Source of the DNA: JAJZAM01 sp027391075
GTDB taxonomy: Bacteria > Actinomycetota > Acidimicrobiia > Acidimicrobiales > Palsa-688
Length of the DNA: 64,000 nucleotides
NCBI GenBank assembly: GCA_027391075.1
Contig: DAHYHI010000015.1
Span: 124,001 to 188,000, forward strand
Direction: 5' to 3'
Under the pieces are notes generated by a model. The model did not search any database and was not told where the DNA came from. It saw only the letters and a program-made list of their open reading frames with translations. Positions 1-7,735 of this stretch are shown here, in pieces. Numbering within the stretch: the first letter of the stretch is position 1; each line of letters begins with the position of its first letter. A program made the translations under genes and the position numbers.

Positions 1-1986
1 GTCGAGGGCCGCGCCGGTTGCCCCCGACCCGGACGCACCAGCCCTCCACAGCCCACCCGAGAAGCGATCCCCCTCCGCTGTGACCACCGTGAGGTCGGGA
101 CGCTCAAGAGCCAGGTCAAGAGCTGGTTGCCAACCGCCCGTTACCACGACAGACCTAGCCATGACTGCGTCCAGGAGGGCGTCGACCTCGCCGTGGGTCC
201 CCCTGACGTGCTCCCGTAGCCTCGCGCATCCAGGCGGGAGCTCGGAGCTCCACTCCAGCTCAGCGCCTAATTTTGGCGCAGCTCCCAGCGCAACTACCGC
301 CCCGGCCACGGATAGCCGTCGCAGTTCGGCAAGCCCGTCGCGGGCTGACTCGACGCTGTCCACGACCACCGCCGCGAGGATCTCGCCTGCCGCCGCCTCG
401 AATGCCGCTGCAAAACCGTCGTCAACTTGAACCAGTTCGAGGAGCGTGCCGACGACCCCGCAGGTCCCGGCCAGGCGGGCGACGCCCGCCCTCGCGCGGG
501 CCTCGTCGAGGGCCTGAGCAAGTGCCTCCTCGCGAGCCGTCCAGCGGCTCACCTCAGCGCTCGCAGAACGCCAGCGTTCCTCGCAGCGGGCCCGCTCGGC
601 TTCGCAAGCCTCCTCGAAGCCAGCAGTCTCAGCTTCACGAGCGCGAAGGCCTTCGCTTAGCGAAGCCGCCTCCGACAGGGTCGCCGCTGACCTCGCCTTG
701 TCAGCTTCGAGCCTTGACAGTCTCTCGGCAACCGATTCCGCTCGAACAGTGGCCGAGGCAAGCTCTCCCCTAGCGCGTTTCACCGAGACCTTGAGGGCTG
801 CAAGCTCGCCCCGCACCTCAGCGGCGGGGTCCACAGGAGCGTTGTCGACTTCACCTTCGTCGGCTTCGACAAGCCGGCGCTGCGCTTCAAGCTCATGCTC
901 TGCTTCGGCTAGCCCATCGGCGGCTGGTATTAGTTCGAGTGCTTCCCGCTCCGCTTCGTCGAGGCGCTTGGACAGGGAAGCCGACTCGGCCTCCAGGTCA
1001 GTGATGATATCGGCATCGCCTGTGTATGCCAGCTCCCTTTCGAGGGATCGACGTCGCTCGCTTATAACCGCTGCCAGGCCTGTTGCCTTGCCTTGGAGTG
1101 CCCCCGCCCGGGCGTCGAGATCGGCGAGGCGTATCTCAGGCCGCTCCGAGGGTTCGTCCATCTCAAGCTCGGCAGCGCTGAGAGCCTCCTCAGCTTCGTC
1201 GAGTGCTTGACGGGTCTGCTCCAACTCGTCTTGGAGCTGCCTTTTGTTGTTGCGCTGTTCGCCTAGGCGTTCGTCAGCTCGCTTGAGCTCGGTGACGACC
1301 AGGTATCGACGAAGCTGCGTCAACTCGGACACGATGCTCTCGTAACGGCGGGCGGCGTCGGCCTGCTTCTCAAGGGGTCGTAGCTGCCGGCGAAGTTCGC
1401 GCTGAAGATCCTGCAAGCGCACGAGGCTGGCTTCCGTAGACTCCAGGCGGCGTTCGGCTCTTTCCCTTCGGCGACGAAACTTCAGTATCCCGGCTGCTTC
1501 TTCGACGACCAGCCGGCGCTCTTCCGGCCGGGCGTTCAGGATCGCGTCGAGGTTGCCCTGGGACACGATCACGTGCTGCTGGCGGCCTATGCCGCTGTCG
1601 GAAAGCAACTCTTGGACGTCGAGGAGCCGGCATGGAACACGGTTGATCGCATACTCGGATTCCCCACCACGGAACAGGGTCCTGCTTATGGTCACCTCGG
1701 AGAACTCGATCGGCAGGAGGCCGGCCGAGTTGTCGATTGTCAGCGACACCTCAGCTCTTCCCAACGCGGCGCGCTTGGGGCTGCCAGCGAAGATGACGTC
1801 CTCCATCTTCGATGAGCGAATGGTGCGCGCTCCTTGAGCGCCGAGCACCCAGGCGACAGCGTCGACCACGTTCGACTTGCCGCTCCCGTTCGGCCCGACG
1901 ACGACGGTCACTCCTGGCTCGAACTCGAGCGTCGTGGCATCGGCGAAAGACTTGAAGCCTTTTATGGTCAGCGACTTTAGGAACAC
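1..1986 (-). CDS. smc: Chromosome segregation ATPase SMC (N-terminal 662 residues; cut by window edge)
   Basis: SMC dimerises into a long coiled-coil ring that compacts and segregates the chromosome. The open frame runs off the left edge. Residues 31-39 form the Walker A GPNGSGKSN. A Q-loop region (HVIVSQGNLDAI) follows near residue 140. Residues from about 165 to 500 are charged coiled coil, and a hinge-type globular domain begins around residue 500 (GTCGVVGTLLEL). About half of a normal 1150-1200 residue SMC is present. I chose the GTG at 1986 because it opens directly into FLKSLTIKGFKSF, the usual SMC N-terminus, and a TAGTTT hexamer (1996-2001) lies nine bases upstream. It is the last gene of the rpmF-plsX-acpP-rnc-mutM run, a common position for smc. 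Confidence 0.95.
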   Translation of the reverse strand, partial: MFLKSLTIKGFKSFADATTLEFEPGVTVVVGPNGSGKSNVVDAVAWVLGAQGARTIRSSKMEDVIFAGSPKRAALGRAEVSLTIDNSAGLLPIEFSEVTISRTLFRGGESEYAINRVPCRLLDVQELLSDSGIGRQQHVIVSQGNLDAILNARPEERRLVVEEAAGILKFRRRRERAERRLESTEASLVRLQDLQRELRRQLRPLEKQADAARRYESIVSELTQLRRYLVVTELKRADERLGEQRNNKRQLQDELEQTRQALDEAEEALSAAELEMDEPSERPEIRLADLDARAGALQGKATGLAAVISERRRSLERELAYTGDADIITDLEAESASLSKRLDEAEREALELIPAADGLAEAEHELEAQRRLVEADEGEVDNAPVDPAAEVRGELAALKVSVKRARGELASATVRAESVAERLSRLEADKARSAATLSEAASLSEGLRAREAETAGFEEACEAERARCEERWRSASAEVSRWTAREEALAQALDEARARAGVARLAGTCGVVGTLLELVQVDDGFAAAFEAAAGEILAAVVVDSVESARDGLAELRRLSVAGAVVALGAAPKLGAELEWSSELPPGCARLREHVRGTHGEVDALLDAVMARSVVVTGGWQPALDLALERPDLTVVTAEGDRFSGGLWRAGASGSGATGAALD

Positions 1987-1995
1987 GGCCCGACG

Positions 1996-2001
1996 AAACT
2001 A
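1996..2001 (-). promoter_or_regulatory. Candidate leaderless -10 element of smc
   Basis: TAGTTT on the minus strand ends nine bases before the GTG start. It could give smc its own leaderless transcript inside the long operon. No clear -35 is visible. Confidence 0.35.
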
Positions 2002-2105
2002 CAGCCTAGAAAGCCCGGCCGGTGTCACTGCCCCTCGACGGGCCTGCTCCGCCTGGGCGGCGGACCGAAAGCTCTGTCTGGCGGCACGCCCGGGGGCAAT
2101 ACCCT

Positions 2106-2921
2106 TCATCGTTGGCATCCGGGGCAGTAGAAGTTGCTCCGCCCGTTGCTCCTCGAGCGGGCGACCAACCCGCCGCAACGGGTGCACGGCTTGCCCTCCC
2201 GGCCGTAGACCCGGTGAAGCTCCTGGTAGGTTCCAGCGGCTCCGTAGAGGTCCTTGTACTGACGGTCGGCAAGGGTCGAACCTCGCCGGGCGACGGCTTC
2301 ACCAAGAACCTCTTTTATTGCTGCTGACAGCCGGGCTACCTCCGTTGGGCCGAGGTCTTTTCCCGGCCTCTCCGGTCGCAGGTGCGCTGCGTGGAGTATT
2401 TCGTCGGCGTACATGTTCCCTATTCCGGAGATGATCGACTGGTCCATGAGTATCACCTTCAGCTTCGTCGTCCGCGAAGACAGAAGTCCACCGAGACCTG
2501 CTTCGTCGATCTCGAAGGGGTCTGGTCCCAGGTGAGCAAGTTCTGGCACTTCAGCGCCTGAGACGAACATCTGACCGAAAGTCCGCGGATCGACGAAGTG
2601 CAAATCGAAGGTACCTTCGAAACTGAAGCGCACGTGAGTGTGCTGCGACTCAGCCGATCCCACTTCGACTCGCCGGAGTTGCCCGCTCATGCCCATGTGC
2701 GCCACGAGAACGTCGGAGCTGTCAAGGTGGACGAGGAGGAACTTACCTCTGCGAGCTACACCGCCAATCTGACAACCGACTAGGCGCCGGGAGAAGGAGG
2801 CTGGATCGCCGTGACGGCGCACGGACCGCCTACCGCTAACCTCGACTCTATCGATCACACATCCTGCGAACTCCGCTTCCAGATCTGAGCGAAGCGTCTC
2901 GATCTCGGCCAGCTCCGGCAT
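2106..2921 (-). CDS. mutM: Formamidopyrimidine-DNA glycosylase (Fpg/MutM)
   Basis: This bifunctional glycosylase/AP lyase removes 8-oxoguanine and other oxidised purines. At 271 residues it has the family's normal length. It begins MPELAEIE, which keeps the catalytic Pro2 and Glu3 (the usual form is MPELPEVE). A conserved Lys region (RRGKFLLV) is near residue 58. The H2TH region includes DQSIISGIGNMYADE, and the C-terminus carries the four-Cys zinc finger CTRCGG...CPGC. Its ATG shares one base with the TGA of a possible 35-codon ORF upstream (TGATG), which suggests translational coupling. The rnc-mutM-smc order is typical of actinobacteria. Known Fpg-like paralogues such as endonuclease VIII are less likely because of the MPEL start and this context. 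Confidence 0.95.
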   Translation of the reverse strand: MPELAEIETLRSDLEAEFAGCVIDRVEVSGRRSVRRHGDPASFSRRLVGCQIGGVARRGKFLLVHLDSSDVLVAHMGMSGQLRRVEVGSAESQHTHVRFSFEGTFDLHFVDPRTFGQMFVSGAEVPELAHLGPDPFEIDEAGLGGLLSSRTTKLKVILMDQSIISGIGNMYADEILHAAHLRPERPGKDLGPTEVARLSAAIKEVLGEAVARRGSTLADRQYKDLYGAAGTYQELHRVYGREGKPCTRCGGLVARSRSNGRSNFYCPGCQR

Positions 2922-3028
2922 CAGCTCGACCGCCGAAATCTAAGGCGACGAAGCCCACCTTTACGCCAGACGGCAAGGGCTTCCCAGGCAGCGGCGACGC
3001 TGTCCACTGACCCACGCTTACGCCTCAC
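2921..3028 (-). CDS. Possible 35-residue basic peptide between rnc and mutM
   Basis: This is a short frame that starts with GTG inside the rnc stop (GTGA, four-base overlap) and ends with a TGA sharing one base with the mutM ATG (TGATG). The predicted peptide begins MRRKRGSVDSVAAAWEALAV and ends with a run rich in Arg. It has ten Arg and Lys residues or more and no acidic patch. I recognise no family. The evidence is only the double stop-start coupling and the exact filling of the gap. It could be a real basic microprotein, or just a ribosome path that couples rnc to mutM. No Shine-Dalgarno element is evident. Confidence 0.35.
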   Translation of the reverse strand: MRRKRGSVDSVAAAWEALAVWRKGGLRRLRFRRSS

Positions 3029-3771
3029 AGTGAATCGTCGCCGCCGGGAAGCGACCGCCACGCGTCACGCGCCGCCTCCTGTTCGGCATGCTTCTTCGAG
3101 CGACCGCGACCAGAACCCAATGGCCGTCCTTGTACGTGGACTACCGCTTCGAACTCCTTGGCGTGATCGGGTCCCTGGTCCGAAACCGCATAGCGGGGCA
3201 ACTCGTCGAACTCCTTGGCACAGAACTCTTGAAGCCTCGTCTTGAAGTCACCTCCGCCAGGCCCTTCGGCTGCAGCTGTAATCCTCACGCCCATCAAAGC
3301 CATGACGATCTTCTCCGCTCCATCCCACCCCAGCTCGACGTAAGCGGCTCCTATTAGAGCCTCGGCCGCGTCGGCCAGGATAGACGGCTTGGAGCGTCCC
3401 CCTGTCAGCTCCTCGCCCCTGCCCAGCATCAGAGCAGGGCCAACCTCGAGTTCGGCGGCCACCTCGGCCAGAGATGCCGAGTTGACTACCGCCGCCCGAA
3501 CCTTGGTGAGCTCCCCTTCGGGGATGTCTGCGTAAGTTCGGAACAGATATCCAGTGACAACAAGGCCGAGCACTGAGTCCCCGAGGAACTCCAGGCGCTC
3601 GTTGGACTGACTTCCCGGATGCTCGGCACACCAAGATCGGTGACGCAGCGCCTGTTCGAAGGCGTTGCCGGGGGGGGCGACCCAGCCGAGCCGCTCCGCC
3701 AGAGCTCCCTTGTGGTCAATAGGCTCCCCCCCCGGGGGCGTCCGGCCCGAGGTGCTCGAGGTGATGGCCAC
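3025..3771 (-). CDS. rnc: Ribonuclease III
   Basis: RNase III cuts double-stranded RNA in rRNA precursors and mRNAs. The catalytic signature NERLEFLGDSVLG is near residue 60, and the second acidic site lies in ADAAEALIGAAYVE near residue 134. A dsRNA-binding domain occupies about residues 175-245 (DFKTRLQEF, then GRGRSKKHAEQEAA). The 248 residues are slightly longer than usual because of a short N-terminal tail. The start is GTG at 3771, eight bases after the acpP stop. An AAAGGG lies almost against the start codon, which is closer than ideal. The gene follows acpP and its stop overlaps the next possible start. Confidence 0.94.
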   Translation of the reverse strand: MAITSSTSGRTPPGGEPIDHKGALAERLGWVAPPGNAFEQALRHRSWCAEHPGSQSNERLEFLGDSVLGLVVTGYLFRTYADIPEGELTKVRAAVVNSASLAEVAAELEVGPALMLGRGEELTGGRSKPSILADAAEALIGAAYVELGWDGAEKIVMALMGVRITAAAEGPGGGDFKTRLQEFCAKEFDELPRYAVSDQGPDHAKEFEAVVHVQGRPLGSGRGRSKKHAEQEAARDAWRSLPGGDDSL

Positions 3772-3779
3772 CCCTTTGG

Positions 3780-4079
3780 TCAGTGGGAAGCCTGAAGTTT
3801 TGTCATTACGTAGTCCACTGCGTCACGGACCGTCTTTAAGTCTTCAAGGTCTTCGTCGTCTATGCGAAAGCGCATGGCCCGCTCGGAGAACTCCTCTTCG
3901 AGTGCCTCGACCAGCTCGATCAGAGCGAGGGAGTCGGCACCAAGGTCGTCACCGAAGGACGCACCCTCGGCTATCGAGTCCGAGTTGATCTCCAAGATGT
4001 CGGCGAGGCAGCCACGGACTACAGCAAGAACCTCCGGCCGTCCTACTGGGCCGCCCTCTACCTGATTCTCAGCGGGCAT
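3780..4079 (-). CDS. acpP: Acyl carrier protein
   Basis: ACP carries growing acyl chains on a 4'-phosphopantetheine arm for fatty-acid synthesis. The attachment site is the Ser in DDLGADSLALIELVE. The protein is acidic (for example EALEEEFSERAM) and 99 residues long, with an extra N-terminal tail of about 18 residues compared with E. coli ACP. A longer frame extends to 4166, but I chose the ATG at 4079 because GGAAGGAG lies just upstream and the extension looks non-coding. It sits between plsX and rnc, the usual place for the primary ACP of type II fatty-acid synthesis. Confidence 0.93.
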   Translation of the reverse strand: MPAENQVEGGPVGRPEVLAVVRGCLADILEINSDSIAEGASFGDDLGADSLALIELVEALEEEFSERAMRFRIDDEDLEDLKTVRDAVDYVMTKLQASH

Positions 4080-4162
4080 ATCTCTCCTTCCATTGCAAGT
4101 CATCGTAGCGACTGCAGGGACCGGCGATCTGAAGCCTTTTGCGGGCTCAGAGCGAATCGCTG

Positions 4163-5149
4163 TCAACCAGCGGGGGACACAGCAGCTCCGAGTTGCTCCA
4201 CGAGACGGTCAGCGACCGCTCGATCGGCGACTCCGATTGCGTTGGCAATCGCCTTGGCCGACGACGAGCCGTGGCTGATCACGCACACTCCGTCGACTCC
4301 CAAGAGTACAGCCCCACCGTAGGTTTCGGGGTCGAGCTCGGCCGCCAAAGGCAGGAGAGACCCGATCAACGCGTCCGACGCAACCTTGTCCACGCCCGAA
4401 GCGGCGAGTGCGCCCAGGACCAGGTTCATTGCGAACTTCATCGAGCCTTCCAGCGTCTTGAGCACGACGTTGCCGGTGAAACCGTCGGTAACCACCACGT
4501 CGGCGGCGTCGGACATCACGTCGCGACCTTCGACATTCCCGATGAACTCGACATCCGACCCCGCCGCTCCGCTGTGGAGAAGACTGAAGGTCTCCTTCGT
4601 CAGCACGTTTCCCTTGCCCGGCTCTTCGCCGATCGACAGCAGACCCACGCGCGGCCGGGCGATCCCAAGTCGGACTCGGGAGAACACAGCCCCCATCTGG
4701 GCGAACTGCACGAGCCACGACGGGGAGCAGTCTGCATTGGCACCCGAGTCGACCAAGACGGTGGGCGCCGCGCCAGGCACGGGTATCACCGTAGCGATTG
4801 CCGGCCTTGCTACGCCCTTGATCCGCCCGAAGCGGAACAAGGCTGCGGCCATAGCAGCGCCGGTGTTACCGGCGCTCACCATCGACGACGCCTTTCGGTC
4901 CCTGACTGCCTCGGCAGCACGGACCAGGGACGAATCCTTCTTGGTTCGAACAGCTCTCGCTGGATCCTCATGCATTTCGACAACTTCTGAAGCAGCTAAG
5001 ATCTCAAGACGTCCCGTGTCCCCCATTCGTGCCGGGTCGCCTACGAGCAAGACCTCGTGGCCCAAATCCAACGCGTTGCGTGCGCCGGCGACGATCTCGT
5101 AGGGCGCACGGTCGCCGCCCATGCCGTCGACGGCTACAGGTGAACGCAT
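4163..5149 (-). CDS. plsX: Phosphate acyltransferase PlsX
   Basis: PlsX makes acyl-phosphate from acyl-ACP, the donor for the first acylation in phospholipid synthesis. The start MRSPVAVDGMGGDRAP matches the family's conserved N-terminus, so I chose the ATG at 5149 rather than the longer frame to 5284, which would run through rpmF. Other family motifs are SAGNTGA and SGANADCSP. The C-terminal half has the GNVEGRDV and VTDGFTGNVVLK blocks. At 328 residues it has normal length. It lies 14 bases downstream of rpmF and upstream of acpP. A FakA-like kinase at the head of the same run is a possible second source of acyl-phosphate. Confidence 0.95.
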   Translation of the reverse strand: MRSPVAVDGMGGDRAPYEIVAGARNALDLGHEVLLVGDPARMGDTGRLEILAASEVVEMHEDPARAVRTKKDSSLVRAAEAVRDRKASSMVSAGNTGAAMAAALFRFGRIKGVARPAIATVIPVPGAAPTVLVDSGANADCSPSWLVQFAQMGAVFSRVRLGIARPRVGLLSIGEEPGKGNVLTKETFSLLHSGAAGSDVEFIGNVEGRDVMSDAADVVVTDGFTGNVVLKTLEGSMKFAMNLVLGALAASGVDKVASDALIGSLLPLAAELDPETYGGAVLLGVDGVCVISHGSSSAKAIANAIGVADRAVADRLVEQLGAAVSPAG

Positions 5150-5163
5150 CAAAGGTGCTGCTC

Positions 5164-5343
5164 TCAGCTGACTTCTATCGCCTGGCGACCCTTGTACCAG
5201 CCGCACGTCGGACAGACCACGTGAGGCAGCTTGGCGTTGTGGCACTGGGGGCAGATGCTGCGTGCCGGAACCGACAGCGTCCACGCACTGGCACGGCGAC
5301 TGCGACTCTTGGCTTTCGAGGTCTTCTTCTTGGGAACTGCCAT
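5164..5343 (-). CDS. rpmF: Ribosomal protein L32 (zinc-ribbon form)
   Basis: This 59-residue protein of the large ribosomal subunit starts MAVPKKKTSKAKSRSRR, the typical L32 N-terminus, and has two CxxC pairs (CPQC and CPTC), so it is the zinc-binding C+ form. The start is the ATG at 5343, with AAGGATCC upstream. The gene lies between the DUF177 gene and plsX, the arrangement in many bacteria. It was recovered by reading the frame directly. Confidence 0.95.
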   Translation of the reverse strand: MAVPKKKTSKAKSRSRRASAWTLSVPARSICPQCHNAKLPHVVCPTCGWYKGRQAIEVS

Positions 5344-5428
5344 GCTTGGATCCTTGTGGGACAGGCCGACTTAGGCCGGCAAGGGGACGGACGACACAAT
5401 CTAGCCGGGAGTTGGGATGCTGGAGAGA

Positions 5429-5923
5429 TCAGCCCTCTGGCCAGCTCAAATTCCTACAAGCGCACGGCCCCTCGTTCAGGTTGGCCCCACAGTCGACGCA
5501 CAGGCCAGCGCAGTCATCCCTGCAAACAGGAGCGAGGGGCAGCTCCAGGAGCAGTGCGTCACGTACAAGCGGCCTCAAGTCGAGCATCTCGGAATCCAGC
5601 GGGTAGGTCTCCTCGTCCTCGCCGGGAGTCTCCCGGCGTCGGCGCTGCCGGTACAGCTCCCTCACGTCGGTTGCGACCGGGCCGGCTATCTCGACCAAGC
5701 ACCGCCGGCAGTGCCCTTTCCAGGTCGCGGACACCGTCCCGGAGACCTCGACTCCGCCGTCGAGGGAGCACAATATGACGTCGGCCTTGGCCTCGCTGTC
5801 TTCCTCGACGACAGTCCCCGCTACTTCGAGCTGACCTATTTTCCCGACGCGCATCTCGCGCCTTGAGGCGCCGGGTGTTCTGCGGAGTGTGGCTACCGGC
5901 ACCATCCACGGGTCTTTGGCCAC
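5429..5923 (-). CDS. DUF177/YceD family protein
   Basis: YceD-family proteins are almost always encoded just before rpmF; a role linked to 23S rRNA has been proposed. The 164-residue protein has the family's GTVSATWKGHCRRCL segment, an acidic stretch, and the C-terminal cysteine block CRDDCAGLCVDCG...GPC, probably a metal site. The GTG start at 5923 follows the upstream stop with no gap (TGAGTG); an internal ATG six codons later is possible. The gap of 85 bases to rpmF holds nothing else I recognise. Confidence 0.88.
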   Translation of the reverse strand: MAKDPWMVPVATLRRTPGASRREMRVGKIGQLEVAGTVVEEDSEAKADVILCSLDGGVEVSGTVSATWKGHCRRCLVEIAGPVATDVRELYRQRRRRETPGEDEETYPLDSEMLDLRPLVRDALLLELPLAPVCRDDCAGLCVDCGANLNEGPCACRNLSWPEG

Positions 5924-6493
5924 TCAGGCAAAATCCTGATCGAAGAAATCCTCTTCTGCCGACACGTCCCCGGGTACCTCGCCGTAGGGACGTGCGTCGT
6001 CGGCGGGCCGAGGAGGCGTGTAGGCAAGTTTCTCCCTGCCAGCGGACACTGTCTTGATGGTGCGGTCAAGGACCACCTCGAAGGCGGCTAGCTTCTGATC
6101 GCAGTAGTCCTCGGCTTCCATGCGCAGCCGTCGCGCCTCGTCGCGGGCCTCTTCTACGACGTGACGAGCTGTGAGCTTCGCCTGGCGGACGATCTCGGTC
6201 CTCTGCACCATGCGCTCAGCCCGGGCGCTCGCCGCGGCGATGATCTCCTCGCCTTCCCGGGCCATCTTGGCCAGGAAGTCATCCCGCTCGCGCAGCAGCC
6301 ACCTGGCTTGTCGAAGTTCCTCGGGTAGCTGCTGGCAGGCATCGTCGAGGAGCTCCAGCACCTCGTCTTTGTTGTCGAGCTTCACAGAGGACGAAAGGGG
6401 AAGGGCACGGGTCCCTTCGATGATCTCGATGACCTGACGTATCAGCGACTCGGTGTCGTTGGCGGGCTGTCCTGGTTCGTCGTCGAAAGTCAT
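5924..6493 (-). CDS. Coiled-coil protein (DivIVA/ATP-synthase-b-like, actinobacterial)
   Basis: The 189-residue protein is mostly charged helix, with coiled coil from about residue 25 to 150 (for example EEIIAAASARAERMV and VVEEARDEARRLRMEAEDY) and an acidic C-terminal tail. Such proteins precede DUF177 in actinobacteria (Rv2927c of M. tuberculosis occupies the same position) and are often compared to DivIVA. The function is not established. I chose the ATG at 6493, because AGAGAGG lies upstream, over the open frame to 6586, which would overlap coaD. Its stop abuts the DUF177 start. Confidence 0.8.
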   Translation of the reverse strand: MTFDDEPGQPANDTESLIRQVIEIIEGTRALPLSSSVKLDNKDEVLELLDDACQQLPEELRQARWLLRERDDFLAKMAREGEEIIAAASARAERMVQRTEIVRQAKLTARHVVEEARDEARRLRMEAEDYCDQKLAAFEVVLDRTIKTVSAGREKLAYTPPRPADDARPYGEVPGDVSAEEDFFDQDFA

Positions 6494-6533
6494 GGGAGCC
6501 TCTCTTGGAACTGCAAGGTGCTGCACGCCGCCC

Positions 6534-7049
6534 TCAAGGGCTCTCGACGCACGGGTCAGAAGCTTGCGAGGGGAATTTAGCCACAAGACGAGCGAGCACC
6601 GGAGCGGGTACGGTACTTCCTATGCGGCTCGCGCCACCGTAGTGGGCGAAGTCCCGTACGTACTTGGATGCTATGAAAGAGTAGACCGACGAGCAGGGTA
6701 TGAACAGAGTTTCGATTCCGGCGACTTTCTTGTTCATCTGCGCCTGTTGAAGCTCCGCCTCGGCGTCCGAAGCGACCCTAAGCCCTTTCACGATGACGTC
6801 GGCGCCTACCTGACGAGCAAGATCGACAACAAGGCTTGAAAAGGAAGCTATCTCGACATTGGACAGGTGCGCCACCGACTCGGCGATCATCGCCATGCGC
6901 TCGTCCACGTCGAAAAGAGGCGTGCCCTTCTGCGTGTTTCGCATCGGAGCCACGACTATCCGGTCGAAAAGCTTGGCTGCTGCTTCCACCACCTCCAGGT
7001 GGCCGTTGTGAAAAGGGTCGAAGGACCCGGGGAACAGCGCAGTTCTCAA
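6534..7049 (-). CDS. coaD: Pantetheine-phosphate adenylyltransferase
   Basis: CoaD makes dephospho-CoA from 4'-phosphopantetheine and ATP. The 171-residue protein starts with LFPGSFDPFHNGHLEV, including the nucleotidyltransferase motif HNGH. The typical segments VKGLRVASDAEAE and SSVYSFIASKYVRDFA follow. The TTG start overlaps the rsmD stop by four bases (TTGA), so the two are translationally coupled, as rsmD-coaD often are. Confidence 0.94.
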   Translation of the reverse strand: MRTALFPGSFDPFHNGHLEVVEAAAKLFDRIVVAPMRNTQKGTPLFDVDERMAMIAESVAHLSNVEIASFSSLVVDLARQVGADVIVKGLRVASDAEAELQQAQMNKKVAGIETLFIPCSSVYSFIASKYVRDFAHYGGASRIGSTVPAPVLARLVAKFPSQASDPCVESP

Positions 7050-7705
7050 AAGTTACCTTCCTGAGCGGGGCCAACCGTTACGAGGGAGCGGACTACAAAC
7101 ACAACGGTACCCCCGTACCTCTTCGCCTTCACAGTTTCCCACATGGGCTGGGTTCCTGTAGCTAGTTGACCCACCAAGTCGTCGAGTCCCGTTCGGCTCC
7201 GGATGCCGTCGGGGTCTGCTGAGACCGCAGGCGGACCCTGAGGGTCAGTCCGCCCGCGCGTCCGCTCTGACGTCTCCAACACCGCCAGATCGACCTTACC
7301 CGCCAGGCTTACGAGCACCTCTTCCCAGCGGGTGAAGGCGTAAGGCGGATCGGCGAAGGCGATATCGAAGCGGCCGCACCTGGCCGCAAAGTCGACGGCG
7401 TCGCCGCGAACCACCTCGGCGTCGACGTGGGTTCGGTCGAGCACCGCCAGATTCGCTCGTATCGCCTCGACCCCTGCCGGTGCCGACTCTACGAAGACTG
7501 CTCTCCTCGCCCCCTGGGAGAGCGCTTCCACTCCCAAGGCGCCACTACCAGCGAAGAGGTCTAGCACGGTGGCGCCCTCGAGCCCGCCGAGACTACGCAG
7601 CATCGAGAACATCGCCTCCCTGACCCGATCCGACGTCGGCCGGGTCGCTGACCCCTTCGGCGCTTGGAGGTGACGCCCTCCCGCCGTTCCACCGATAATC
7701 CTCAC
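7046..7705 (-). CDS. rsmD: 16S rRNA (guanine966-N2)-methyltransferase RsmD
   Basis: RsmD methylates G966 of 16S rRNA. The N-terminus MRIIGGTAGGRHL and TRPTSDRVREAMFS are diagnostic. The SAM-binding motif is VLDLFAGSGALGVEAL and the catalytic motif is DPPY near residue 118. At 219 residues it is somewhat longer than the E. coli protein, owing to an insert after residue 140 (ERTRGRTDPQGPP...). It sits between recG and coaD, with a four-base overlap to the latter. Confidence 0.93.
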   Translation of the reverse strand: MRIIGGTAGGRHLQAPKGSATRPTSDRVREAMFSMLRSLGGLEGATVLDLFAGSGALGVEALSQGARRAVFVESAPAGVEAIRANLAVLDRTHVDAEVVRGDAVDFAARCGRFDIAFADPPYAFTRWEEVLVSLAGKVDLAVLETSERTRGRTDPQGPPAVSADPDGIRSRTGLDDLVGQLATGTQPMWETVKAKRYGGTVVFVVRSLVTVGPAQEGNF

Positions 7706-7735
7706 AGCGTAGAAAGTAGCCCCTACGTGTCGACT

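Noticed and set aside
4139..4990. Long open frame on the plus strand opposite plsX
   Set aside because: It is the antisense shadow of plsX in GC-rich DNA; the residues are Arg/His-rich with no domain.
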